The notes beneath the pieces were generated by a model that saw only the letters and a program-made list of their open reading frames with translations, did not search any database and was not told the origin of the DNA. Of a DNA stretch of 64,000 bases, positions 13,010-24,116 are shown piece by piece. The translations under genes and the position numbers were made by a program. Each line of letters starts with the position of its first letter. The first letter of the stretch is position 1. Source of the stretch: Glandiceps talaboti (lineage: Eukaryota > Hemichordata > Enteropneusta > Spengelidae); assembly GCF_964340395.1 (NCBI RefSeq), contig NC_135558.1, forward strand, positions 2,026,501-2,090,500. The letters run 5' to 3'.

Positions 13010-14941
13010 TCAATAGTTCACTATACATAATCGTTCACATATATATCGGAACTTATCACGCCGCCGAGACTCCTATCTTGTACACAGTTCGCAAAAAAAT
13101 AAGCCTGATTCTCGACTCAGATCGGCTGCTGTCACCGTTTGAGTTGATAAAATACACAATCCTATTTTTATGTACAACAAAATGCTCATGGTGCAATTTC
13201 TCTGAAAAAAAGTAGCCAGCGGGTACAATCCTTACATCTCTTCTGTGCACTTAAGCCAGTCGTTGTTCGTGATTTTTGAAAGTGCTTCGTTGACAAACTC
13301 GGCGTTCCTGTAGTGGAAAGTTGATCAGGCGTGAAACTCCCTTCAGGAAACGGTCACCGCTTTAACCAACAATGGACATGACCCCATTGAGGTTAAATCA
13401 GAAATGGAACAATGGGTTTGTATCCAAAAGACGGGGAGGGAAGGTGACTGGGAGTGTCAAACAGCCGTTAATCGTGATGGGAAAATGGAAAATACTTCAG
13501 CCGTAAATTGTTCTTTTGTGCTGATACTGCGCTGCTAAATAGGAATTGCACTTTCTCATGGGAGCTTACTATACACTGGAACTCAGGGTCTCTGGGATTA
13601 AAAGCTTCTATGAGCTCTCAACCACGACTGAAGACCATACATTGAAGTTGTTATCCTAAACTGCCAAAGACTTATGATTTGGAATTCAAGTGCGTCAACT
13701 TATACATGTAAAGGCCTTCATCCTTATGGTATTTCACCGAACATGCGTGGAGCATCAAAGTACGTCACGTGCTTTCCAGGTTAATGTATCCTTTTCATTG
13801 AAGGATTTTTTTTGTAGATTGTAGATTTTAGAAGATTTTATAATAAATCGACCTAAATCTTTGACATTTGTGTTTTTGAGACGCATAAACGTCTGGCCAA
13901 ACGTGTTTAGCATTTGAAAGTTTCGCGTGACTCTGAGAGTACATCAAAGGATGCCTCAACGTGAAATAACAGAATATTTTATTTTAGCACGTAAAATTCT
14001 GAAATGCTATAGAGGTAATAGACAAGACGCTATTTTTTCTGCGTCTCAGACATCCCAGCGCTGAGCAATTTCGTCAAGAAGTCGATCTCACAGAATGATT
14101 TACCCCACAGGAGTCAAGCGAGAGTACGAACCATAACAGGAATATGTTTACATGACTGTATAAACGCCACACTACAGACTTGGAGAATTATAGTTTATGT
14201 CACGCTGAGATTACGAACTCGCACTCGGAGGAAAACGTCGTTAAGATAATGATATACTCCTCTCTAAGCCACGACTAGTATGATAAACCCCTCTATAAGG
14301 TTCACTTATACAGCGGGGGTACATTTCCTACACTGTGTTGGTGGCGAGTGATAATACCGGTACTTTGATAACCATGATTCGTCTGTTTAGTAAAAACAGG
14401 TCATACAACTCCTCAGGTTTAACCGAAGAAAACTAAGGAAACAGGAATGTGTCAGAAAAATAACAAGAGTTTGTCGAATGAAACACCTTACAATACATTC
14501 AAAGTATCATTTATACACAATAAAAACAAAATGTTCACAAATTCGTCGGGGAAAGGTACATCTCATTTCAAGTCCACTGAAAATTGGAATATTTTGCAGC
14601 CTTTTTGAAATAACATCTGAGAGTCACAGGATTAAATTCTGTTGAAAAACAATTTCTAAGGACATAATTGTTAACTACATGCTTAGTTTGTTTTCGGCAA
14701 ATTCAACATCTATGAAAAAGAGAATATAAGCCCACATACTTCGAGAATCGTATTCATATGCAAAACACTGGTCGTAGTTGACATCTGACCTTCAAAGTCA
14801 GAGTCAAGGTCACGTCAAGATCAAAGCGTCCCGTAGACTAGGGTTTTACAGGATGGACATTTGATTATTTGGTGATCAGGATGAAATGAGTATAATTGAC
14901 CTTCATGGTCAAGTTCATCCCAATTGATGACATGGACCAGT
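13010..14941. other. no gene seen
   Basis: About 1.9 kb of unique DNA with normal CpG content and no convincing exon, TIR or RNA gene on either strand. Confidence 0.5.
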
Positions 14942-14983
14942 GTCTAAGTATAGATCCTACTCGTGTAGGGTCTATGGTCTAAG
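14942..14983. mobile_element. palindromic mini-insertion with 7-bp TSD (GTCTAAG)
   Basis: A 28-bp imperfect palindrome at 14949-14976 starts TATAGATCCTAC and ends GTAGGGTCTATG. It is flanked on both sides by exact GTCTAAG (14942-14948, 14977-14983). Same stem family as 15033 and 10186. Confidence 0.7.
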
Positions 14984-15025
14984 TACTATACACGTGTTTC
15001 TTTAGATTTTGAACAAAAATATTTT

Positions 15026-15069
15026 ATCTAATCATAGACCCTACACTGGTGTAGGGTCTATGATCTAAT
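15026..15069. mobile_element. perfect palindromic mini-insertion with 7-bp TSD (ATCTAAT)
   Basis: CATAGACCCTACAC, TG, then its exact complement GTGTAGGGTCTATG make a 30-bp hairpin at 15033-15062. Exact ATCTAAT copies flank it (15026-15032, 15063-15069). The ends CA...TG and the 7-bp duplication resemble P-superfamily termini. Confidence 0.75.
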
Positions 15070-15080
15070 CAAGACAATGG

Positions 15081-15150
15081 TTAACATTCGATAATTTGAT
15101 TATGTGAACATTCGATAATTTATCACGTGAATATTCGATCAAATCACATG
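15081..15150. repeat. short tandem of a ~27-bp ATTCGATAATTT unit
   Basis: Three diverged copies of a unit containing cattcgataattt or tattcgatcaaat, separated by tatgtga or cacgtga, follow the palindrome pair. Confidence 0.6.
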
Positions 15151-15322
15151 ACCTGTATTGCATCCAATTATCAACTTTGTGCCAGCTTCGGACAAAAGCA
15201 AGCTAGTAATAGATGTATGTGAAAGACCTATGGGGGCTTTGCTGCGTATGAACTTACCATTGGTTACAAACACGTTGAAGTAATTCCAATGGCCCGTGTA
15301 GGCCGTGTTCGTTCGAGACTTA

Positions 15323-15361
15323 AAACTGTCTCGGACCAATATTAGCGGTCTGGGAAACTGT
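15323..15361. mobile_element. palindromic mini-insertion with 7-bp TSD (AAACTGT)
   Basis: A 25-bp insertion at 15330-15354 starts CTCGGACC and ends GGTCTGGG. It sits exactly between two copies of AAACTGT (15323-15329, 15355-15361). Its ends are those of the CTCAGACC...GGTCTGAG set with A-to-G changes on both sides. Confidence 0.65.
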
Positions 15362-16597
15362 CGAGATTAATGTAAAAATAGTAGGCTATCGCAGACGTTG
15401 GAGAAGATTCTCTCCAACTTCTACCATGTCATTAATTATGAGGCGAGTGTCTGAGGAACACAGCAATGACAAAGCCCCTGGAATTCCCAACATATGTGAA
15501 TGCTAAATGTTTTTGGTTATCTGCGGATTCAGCATTCTCTTTCTTGACACGTAAGTTGTGTAACTGCAAGGTATTAGACCGAGGAACAAATTAGAACGGC
15601 TCCCACGACAATTTCATTCAAAGAACCGTCAAACTTGTCACAAGGGAACACAAAATACACAAGTGTGAACAGAGAGAAAATCCTGACGAGATCACGGTGA
15701 AATAAACATGCGACAACTATTGTATCATTTAAAAGCAACCTAATGTAGTAAGTTAGGATTAAAGTACCAAACAGAAATAAAACTCGGACATACAAATGAA
15801 ATTGAATATTCATGAGACCCGGACTATCTACTACCACTGGCATTGACAGAATAACCCATTATGTATCGTTTTTGTCTCATAACCAACTACAAAAGTCGTC
15901 GGGAATGGTCTAACAACTCGTTCCCACAATATCAAAGTTTCATTTACACAACAGAACGCTAGTCATTAATGACTAATGCCACCAGGTCTATTATCACAAA
16001 TACATCTTATACTGCATACTTGTAGTCTACAAAGGGTAGCAACACTATGAATCACTCCTGTGGGAATATTGGTCTCTGTTTTATATTCTTTTCTTTTAGT
16101 TGTTGAGATCGAGATTGTCCATGTCATAATTTCAATGACATGTGGGCTATATGATGAGATCGGTATACCCAAATCATGTGAGGGGTAATGCAGTAATTTA
16201 ATTTCGACAGAATCGAAAAAAATCACCAAACAATTTGTTAGGTTGAGTCAGAATCTAAGTCCTTAAAGTTGAACATTTGATACCGTTCAACGATACAGCC
16301 TTTGATAACAGCTACTTGTATTATGAGGTATTGAATGTGAGTCTATTACAAGTTGTAACAACTGTGGAGAGGCCGTTGAGACTGAGGAGACTGGAAAGCT
16401 TGTGAGGAGGAGGATGAGGAGGAGACAGACGGATAGGGAACAAAAGAGTGATGAGGTAGAATGAGATGTTGTGACACTGGTGATCATGTAATAATTGCAG
16501 TGCATGGTGCCATGTATATAGAAGAGGAATTAAAACGTGATAATTATATAACATACATACGCAGATAGATTGTAATTACTTCGTTATTAACATACAT

Positions 16598-16601
<4 letters not shown>
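15362..16601. other. no gene; two CSL-type octamers
   Basis: No recognisable gene. TGTGGGAA, an accepted CSL site, occurs at 15921-15928 (minus strand) and 16059-16066 (plus strand), 131 bp apart in opposite orientations. A hairpin with arms CATGTCAT at 16120-16127 and 16135-16142 has no flanking duplication. Confidence 0.5.

Positions 16602-16642
<41 letters not shown>
16602..16642. repeat. (GA)n microsatellite
   Basis: About 20 GA units. Confidence 0.95.
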
Positions 16643-16644
<2 letters not shown>

Positions 16645-16697
16645 CATGCACCTGTCCACCCACCCACCCACCCATCCTTTAATACTTACGTACGTAA

Positions 16698-16968
16698 ATG
16701 CATACATACATACATATATACATACATACATACATACATACATACATACATACATACATACATACATGCATGCATGCATGCATGCATGCATGCATGCATG
16801 TATGTATGTATGTATGTATGTATGTATGTATGTATGCATGCATGCATGCAATGCATACATACATACATACATACATACATACATACATACATACATACAT
16901 ACATACATACATACATACATACATACACACATACACACACACATACACGCATACATGCATACATGCAT
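16698..16968. repeat. self-complementary tetranucleotide tract (CATA)n-(TGCA)n-(TATG)n-(CATA)n
   Basis: CATA repeats pass through a self-complementary TGCA block into TATG repeats, the reverse complement of the first block, then back into CATA repeats. The tract is therefore a long inverted repeat on both sides of the TATG block. Frames across it are repeat translations. Confidence 0.95.
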
Positions 16969-16978
16969 TCATGTATAA

Positions 16979-18165
16979 AACTGGACGACGCTGAATTAAA
17001 AATGGAGTTGTAGTGCTGACATTTGCGACACACACAATTGGTTCACACTCGCCAGCTACTCTATTGACAAGCAAAAACACCACTTTAGAATAATTTGACA
17101 GCTTTCTAGTTTTCTACGTATAAACAACCCATGACTTAGCAAAAGTCAGGTTCATGAATTTCATCGTAGGACGTTCCCACGCCTAGACTATCCCCTGTCC
17201 CGTTGTTTGGTGGTCCAAGGTTCAAGGATTCACGTCATAAGTCCTGTGTGACAATGTTAATCCTTAGTTATCTATCACTCTTCCTTTCGTGTAATTGTCA
17301 ACACCACAAAGACAACGCTGTCCAATTGGGTGATAATGTTGATCTTCTTTATAAAGTATGTGCTTGGATATTTCTCACGCTCAATAGTCCTGGTTACGAG
17401 CAATCAATGCCAACCACCTGTTGCACAGTGTAAACGTGAATACCTGCAGTTTCTCATTCCTGAACTCCTGAACTACAGTTTCTAGTCTCACATACGGGAC
17501 TGATGGATAGACATATCGATGTAAACTGTTGGGTTCTGTTACTTTGCTTAGTACGACGACTATGTATAACTTTGTGGCTATCCGCACTTGAGCACATTTT
17601 CCGGAAGTTGTTGACATTTTGACCTTGCAGGGCATGCAAGTGATCTAGCCACCCTGATAATCCATGAAATGTGTACATATCGTTTTATCGAAATGTGTAC
17701 CTAAGCCTGCAAAGTAAACCTTGTAGTTTATTTTTGGTTTTAAAGTTGATTTGGAAGCTTGACAACCTAGAATTTCTCTAAAGAAGGGGATTTTGAACAA
17801 ATAGAAAGATACATAATGCAACATGCCACGTGTAACCGGTGCAGTTTTTGCGATGTTTCAGAAACCATATACCTATGGTAGAAGTACTAAGTAATAATGT
17901 CTCGCATGCTTTGTTGTGTTTACAAGACCTGTCTATGAATATATAGTTTACTAAACCACGTGTGCAACCCCGCGATCCAACTCAGTACACATTGTATAAC
18001 TTAGTTGATATTGTTAATTATCATGTTATAAAAATAGGTTGAGAATTGGAAGTCAACCTGGGGTGGACCACTAACAACACCAACAAATGGACCTTCCGTT
18101 AGCTCTAAAATCGACTCGGAAAATAGAACTAACATAATATGCATATTTTACTTAAAGGAAACTGT
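16979..18165. other. no gene; one CSL octamer
   Basis: No recognisable gene. TTCCCACG at 17174-17181 is the CSL octamer CGTGGGAA on the minus strand, with the same following C as the site upstream of NRARP. Confidence 0.5.
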
Positions 18166-18168
18166 AAA

Positions 18169-19165
18169 AAAAAAAAAAACGCGGGGGGGGGGGGGGTACC
18201 ACTGGCCAGGTCTGATTGTGGTGTGCGGCCAATGCTGTAGACCTTAGACCCCAGTTTAGACCCATTTTGACCAAAAACCAATACCCCGTTTTAGACCATT
18301 CAAATTATCAGAAGACCCCATTGACCCGTTGTAGACCAAAATACATCATCACCGATATGAAAATGTCAACTAGCGAATTAGCTGGGGATAATTCGAGTGA
18401 AATTCCCGGAAATTTCGAACTAGTCGAGAATTTATTATGTGATTCCTTCCAGGACCCCATTTTAGACCAAACAAAATCGAAAATTGTGTAAAATGGACCC
18501 CATTTTAGACTCCTTATCTCTAAAAATACAGTACCCATTTTAGACAAAAGGTTGAAAAACCCCACCCCAAAGGGCTGCACATATACGTATACCCAGGCGA
18601 GAGTAACCCCCTCCCCCTCAATAGGCGGGAGTACCCCCTACCCCGTGAGAAAATAGTGTGTCGAGATTGTTAAATATTTATTGAGTAAAGTCAATGGCTT
18701 TCCATGGTTTGTCTGTATTCTCATTATCTGGTCTAACATTTGTCAAGACAATTTAAGGATTTCAATCCAAAATGCACTTGGTTACGCGAATGATTGCGAA
18801 AGTCTCGATAGGGAGCATTCAGAAATTATAGGGGGAGGGCTGGGGGATTGGGAGGGGGCACTTTTTAAAAAAAGGGCCATAGTTAAGAAAATAGGATAAG
18901 GGGCTTTGACTCATTGTATTGTCTAATTTTACAGGGGGGGGGGTGACATCCCACTGTTGCCACATCGGTTAGGGTTAGATACCGTAATATTTGACCACGT
19001 CAATCAAATCACTGCTGACAACCTTTACCAGTATTTATACCATGTTTTTTTGCAATATTTTAACAGGGGGAGGGTCATATTTTAGAGAAAGGAAATTGGG
19101 GAGGGTAACTTTTTAGTACGACATAGTCGGGGGAGGGTCACATTTTACGCAACAGCCCGGGCCTG
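18169..19165. repeat. complex repeat with TTTTAGACC and GGGGGAGGGTCA motifs
   Basis: A poly-A run and a 14-bp poly-G run open a block. In its first half (18236-18555) the motif TTTAGACC/CCCATTTTAGAC recurs at least seven times. Its second half (18600-19150) has repeated GGGGGAGGG/GGAGGGTCAYATTTTA motifs. On the minus strand the first half reads as a recurring Ser/Lys-Met/Trp-Gly peptide motif, but there is no recognisable domain. It looks like decayed repetitive DNA; I cannot assign a family. Confidence 0.5.
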
Positions 19166-19398
19166 ATTTCCTCCATCCGTCCCCCTGTAATTACTGAAGG
19201 CTCCCTAACGTTACCCTGTTGACTGGCTGCTGAAGCATAATATATCGTATACAATGTCTTTTTTCTACTTTAACATTGACCCACTATCAATCTGAAGTGA
19301 CAAAGACTGGAGTGTGCAGTCGAAAATCAAAGTTGTGTTTGGAACAAAAGTTGAATTCAATACAGTGGTTTACCAACACAGATGAATTTGAAGTCTAC

Positions 19399-19447
19399 AT
19401 TACACCATGGATGTATTAGTGATACACTAATACATCCATGATTACAC
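19399..19447. mobile_element. perfect palindromic mini-insertion with 7-bp TSD (ATTACAC)
   Basis: A 35-bp hairpin at 19406-19440 has 16-bp perfect arms (CATGGATGTATTAGTG and complement) around ATA. Exact ATTACAC copies lie at 19399-19405 and 19441-19447. The stem differs from the AGACC hairpins, so it comes from a different element. The CATG start is like that of classical P elements, and 35 bp is 17+1+17. Confidence 0.75.
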
Positions 19448-20267
19448 GTAATGTCGCTCCCAACCACTTGTGATGTTGCGAGATTTTCATGGGTTTTTGG
19501 CGTGATTGAAGGTACAGATGAACTATACAATGTCATCAAACGATGTCGTGAGAGTTTAATTTTAGTGTGCTTTTAATCGGGACAATAGCATTATATCTTT
19601 CTTTACCAATATTTTGTCTTATTTGTGCTTTGGCATCGTTAGCTTTGCTAATTTACCTTAAAATAACACGTGCATGTAAGCCCTTAGATCACAAGTAAAG
19701 ACACCCTTTACAGCTAGACAATAGAAACACTTTCATCACAGGAAGCTCATTATTTAGTTCTTGTTTTCCAACCTCAAGATTATGTAGATTGTATGCAAAT
19801 ACGGCAGTATGCAAATTTCGTGATAATGTATGCTGGTGTACTAACGAAACTAAAGCTCTGGTAATCCCACTGGGAGATCGCTCTTTTAAATTGTTGTCAT
19901 CGTATGCCGGTCATCATCATCATTTAAAACGTGGTATGTCCTATCACTTAGTTTTCACGTGGGACAACACCCTGTCAAACTGGGTCACGTGGTCACGTGT
20001 TTATTAAAGCTGCACACGCTGCAACTGAAATGATTTTTTGAAACTGGTTGGTTAGATATATCGACTTACTTATAATATCGGACACCCTAAACAGTATTGA
20101 ATCACCTGTGGGGAAATGTATTTGTGTAGCTGTACACACAATATGGTACAATAACTCCAATCAATTTGACTTTGGGTCCGCACCCAAAAATCAGCGCCCT
20201 CACACGATTCCAACCTGCTGTTGTACTACTTCTGGATACAATCTACCTTCTATTAATATACATATAT
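19448..20267. other. no gene seen
   Basis: Unique DNA. Chance frames only. Confidence 0.5.
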
Positions 20268-20270
20268 ATA

Positions 20271-21540
20271 AGAACCCCATACATCTGTTGTGATCGTACA
20301 TATATAATATACATACTTGCCAGCCAGACGATAAAATGTAGCGATGTTCGTAAGATTTTTGGCTGGCCAGACGACACGACGTTCTATTTCTGAATCAGCT
20401 GTACAAGTTTCAGTTGTAAAGTATTGGTAGCGTTTTCTAAACACACCTTTCTTTCTTTCTTCCTTTCTTTCTTCATCTAGGCTCAGACTCTAAAGACAGC
20501 TGTTGACGTACAACCTTTGATGTCGTATAGGAACATGAAGTGAAAAGAACTAACCCACCTGTAGACTTGAAAGACTATCGCTACTACGCTATTCCGCTAT
20601 CCTAACCGATATTTTTGATTGTTTGAATATTCTCTCCATCCGACGGAGCGAAATTAAAAAAAAATAAAAATGTCGGATACAGATAGGATAGTTGAATAGT
20701 GTAGTAGCGATAGTTCATCAAGTCTACATGTAGGCTAAGAAGAGAACACACTAGAACGTTTATTTCAGGTCATTTCTTAGTAGAGAAAAATGTTAATACT
20801 AAATATAAGACGTAGGCCGGGAATAATAACATGCTATTATCAAACCACTGAGTCCATTTGTATGCAGGTGATAGCATTGGCGACTATTCTACAAGTGAAA
20901 CGTTGGTTTGTATTCATAGTTGATTAATATTTGCGACATTTAATGTACGTCTTTGGCGCATTTTAGGTTCAATGTCAAGAATGCAGTTGCAACTGGAAAC
21001 ACAGCGAGATGACGCGAGTCTTCAAATAGGTAATCAGTCGTCAGAAATACTCATTCCAGTTCTTGTGGCTATAACCGTCGGATCCTCAGACAGTTCATGA
21101 ATGATCTTAAAGTGAAACTCCATACCACATGACTCCTTAACCCCAAGTCACTGCTTCTAGTTTCAACACAGCGGTGAAAGACCTAGGACTCGTTTTTTTC
21201 CTCCTGTAAAACTTTTGTGTTGACCGGAAAAGCTTTAAGGGATAGTAATATATCACTGAGAACAGACAATACACTTTGGAGTAAAGAGAAGCCTGTGAAA
21301 TTCGGTAGCATGTCATCGAAATTGTATCATCTGTGGCGAATATTGTTATAAATTGATAAGCACCTGATAATGACTTTGAACTTGAATGACGAAGATACAA
21401 TACGTATAACAATGTCTATACACAAACATTAGTAAAATTACAACTCTTTGCACAACTATTATACCATAAAACTGGCGGTCAATACGCAAATTACACGACG
21501 TAACACAGGACTCACGATCACAACAGATGTATGGGGTTCT
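20271..21540. mobile_element. 1.27-kb TIR element, non-autonomous, TA target
   Basis: AGAACCCCATACATCTGTTG... at 20271-20297 recurs as an exact reverse complement at 21514-21540; with the flanking bases the identity is 30 bp. TA lies directly outside each end, which fits a Tc1/mariner-type TA target duplication, though the left flank is TA-rich. There is no transposase frame; the internal frames are short. A 169-bp element is nested inside. A short CTTT tract lies at 20448-20474. Confidence 0.6.
20560..20728. mobile_element. 169-bp MITE/foldback with ~55-bp TIRs, nested
   Basis: The left end, TGTAGACTTGAAAGACTATC followed by gctactacgctattccgcta, is matched by the reverse complement of the right end with about eight differences over roughly 55 bp. 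Little unique sequence lies between the arms, so the element folds almost end to end. The target duplication is not clear. Confidence 0.65.
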
Positions 21541-22636
21541 TATTTTACTTGCGACCCAGTCAACAGAACACATTGACAATGATCTGACTATAACCCTTGA
21601 AATATTGCTATAAATCTTGAGAAGCGCCTTCCGTTAACCTTCAAAGACCTGGTCTGACGGAACTTGATGAAACTGGTGATGTGAATAACGCAGCCACTGT
21701 GAACTAGGACTGTGAATAACACGTGACGACCACATATATCTAGTTGTATATGTCTACCTAGATCAATTGTCGTTCTATAATAACGAAAATTATAGTTTTT
21801 AGACATTTGAATATGTCATACCGTGATTTCTATCGTAAAAGAACGGTTTCATTCAGACTATGACACAGTAGGTAGGAAACTCCATTGTGGTCAAAAACGA
21901 ACCGTCACGGTTGGGATAGCGGCATGTACACTTATTTTATAGTAATTTATTGTGAACGGAGAAAGGCGCACCAAATTCAAAGATCGAACAACTTTATGTT
22001 GTATCACGGTATCGTCCCGCAATATCAGGTCGATATTGCATCCATTCTGGAACTCATTACACAGTATTAAACTGTTTCCATAATATCTAGAGGACAGCGT
22101 TGATAACACTTTACATTCCATTCGCACATGTGATACACCATCGGACAGTTGGTTACACATGTATTCAACACGACTGATGCCGTATTAAGTACGTCCGCTA
22201 GGCACTGGTCCTAAAGGGGCGGTCATTGTCACCTGGCAGGAGTTGGGGCCTAGTCTGTAAGATACGACGTGACGTGGCTCCCTGTCACTGCCAATCATAT
22301 ACAGAAACGGCTGATCTAAGGTTAAACGAGGCGATGTATACAGTCTGGTTGGGGACTGACGTGTATAATTTGGAGAGATACTCGGAAACCACATTTGAAC
22401 AGGGCTGTGGTGGTACAGGCACAAGAAGTGCAATTTACATATATACTACAATCAAAACATAAGGATATTATAACTGCTCTTTTCATATACCTGAATAGTA
22501 GTAAATAGACAAACACTAGAACTATTCTATACTTTCATATTTATGACTTAGTTATTTACTTAGATTATTATTAACTTTATTTCTTTTAAATACCAAATTA
22601 GAAATGTAAAATTTTCTAAACGGTTGAAATAAAGAT
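21541..22636. other. no gene; possible retroelement 3' end
   Basis: No coding domain seen. The last 100 bp are AT-rich and carry AATAAA at about 22629, just before the TTATC tail, which is what the 3' end of a LINE or SINE looks like. Confidence 0.4.
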
Positions 22637-22672
22637 TTATCTTATCTTATCTTATCTTATCTTATCTTATCT
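22637..22672. repeat. (TTATC)7 tail
   Basis: Pentanucleotide TTATC repeated about seven times immediately after an AATAAA-bearing AT-rich stretch. Either a microsatellite or the tail of a truncated non-LTR element. Confidence 0.8.
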
Positions 22673-23060
22673 TTATGTATGTGGGGATCGGGCGGGGTGA
22701 AGTTGTGCCGTTGGAACGGTTTCGGAGCTCAGTGGGATATTTTTCATTTATTATTTGAACACATTTATTCATATTTCATTATGGTACTTCCATTTTTTTT
22801 CTTCTTTTCCATGTTGGCATTAGTCACCGGTATTAATCATTCGTAATGTTTTCAGACGGTAGTAGACATCTTCTTATACACTAGAGTACACAAAACTCTC
22901 ACGAAATAGACTAGTCTAGCTGCTAGACCCTCGGGCAGTTCTGCTAACTTAAAAAGCGATGCACAACCGGTCGCATGGGTAGCTGCGCGCCAACGGTACT
23001 GTCATCCTCGACTTTTACTCGGCAACCTTCTGAGCGCAGAGATCCGAGGTCTTATTACAT

Positions 23061-23145
23061 GTACAAGACTAGGTTCACGGTCTGATGACGGCAGTTGTAC
23101 AAGACTAGGTCCATGGTCTGATGTCGGCAGTTGTACAAGACTAGA
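23061..23145. repeat. 36-bp tandem repeat, about 2.3 copies
   Basis: gtacaagactaggt starts at 23061, 23097 and (shortened) 23133. The second unit's ccatggtctgatgtcggcag recurs at about 45860, with 27 bp identical including flanks. Confidence 0.85.
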
Positions 23146-23825
23146 AACAGACATAACAGTTCACAAAGTGTACTAATTAAATTAAGACTGTTTTCAATAT
23201 TGTTCTTAAACTTGTAACATTTATGCAACTCTTACAAATGATTGATTTCAGGGGCGGGTCGGGAGTTCGTTTAGTTTTACGAGACGACGACGATGATTAA
23301 CTCAGGAAAAATACTACATTAGTGTATCCAGAACAATTTGCGGAGGGTCATCTTACAAAGTTTGTTTTTCAACTTCAAAACACCACATCCTCTTCCCAAA
23401 TATTTTATCTTTTCCCAGGACAGTACGTGCAATAGGAAGCAACATTATTTGGCGTGCGCGGGAAAAGTCTAAAAGAATTGTCATGTCAATAACTGTTTTC
23501 TCGTCACATGTGCGGATTGGAAGTGGCGATACGACAAACAAGAAGAACCAGACCGTTCTTAACAGGATTAATGTCAAAATAAGGTCAAAAGGTCAATAAC
23601 CTAAAGAAGTCATACAGCCGTCATCTCTATAATCGGTCAACAATGAAACCCCGCGAACCATATTAAGGTAGTAATACATCCTGGAAACAAATTCGTAAAC
23701 TGTGATGTTATTTTATATTTCAATATCACCCTCAGTTCAAACCAAGAAAAAAGAGGGGTGACCATGGATATACGATTTTCTTGAGAACAAAACTGTGCAC
23801 TCTTGTATACTTTTTGTTGTATTAT

Positions 23826-23880
23826 TTCAAAAGGACCAGGACTTTCATATGACAAGTGGAGAAGTTTTGAATAACTTTGC
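23826..23880. repeat. fragment of a dispersed repeat (also near 41.56 and 61.82 kb)
   Basis: TTATTTCAAAAGGACCAGGA followed by ctttcatatgacaagt is shared with 41553-41620, and more weakly with 61815-61870, where the tail reads caaagtttggagagatttta. The family is unknown to me. Confidence 0.45.
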
Positions 23881-24054
23881 TTTGTAGTTTAATTGGCCCC
23901 TAAGGACCATACTACCTTTATCTGTTACCGTCATTTCAGCGATTTGTTGCTTTTTTACGTTCGACTAGTTAGTTAATTAGTTAGTTAGTTAGTTAATGTA
24001 CTATAAAAATAATTCAGTTAACCTAAAGCGTATCATTTTTGGGTCTGATCACTT

Positions 24055-24095
24055 TTTATTTTATTTTATTTTATTTTATTTTATTTTATTTTATT
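24055..24095. repeat. (TTTTA)n tract
   Basis: About eight TTTTA pentamers, followed by poly-T and an eight-base G run. A short TTAG tetranucleotide block lies just upstream at 23966-23997. Confidence 0.9.
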
Positions 24096-24116
24096 TTTTT
24101 TTTGGGGGGGGCAAAT

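Noticed and set aside
15033-15062. Palindromes as microRNA precursors
   Set aside because: The arms are at most 17 bp with tiny loops, too short for a precursor, and 7-bp duplications mark them as insertions.
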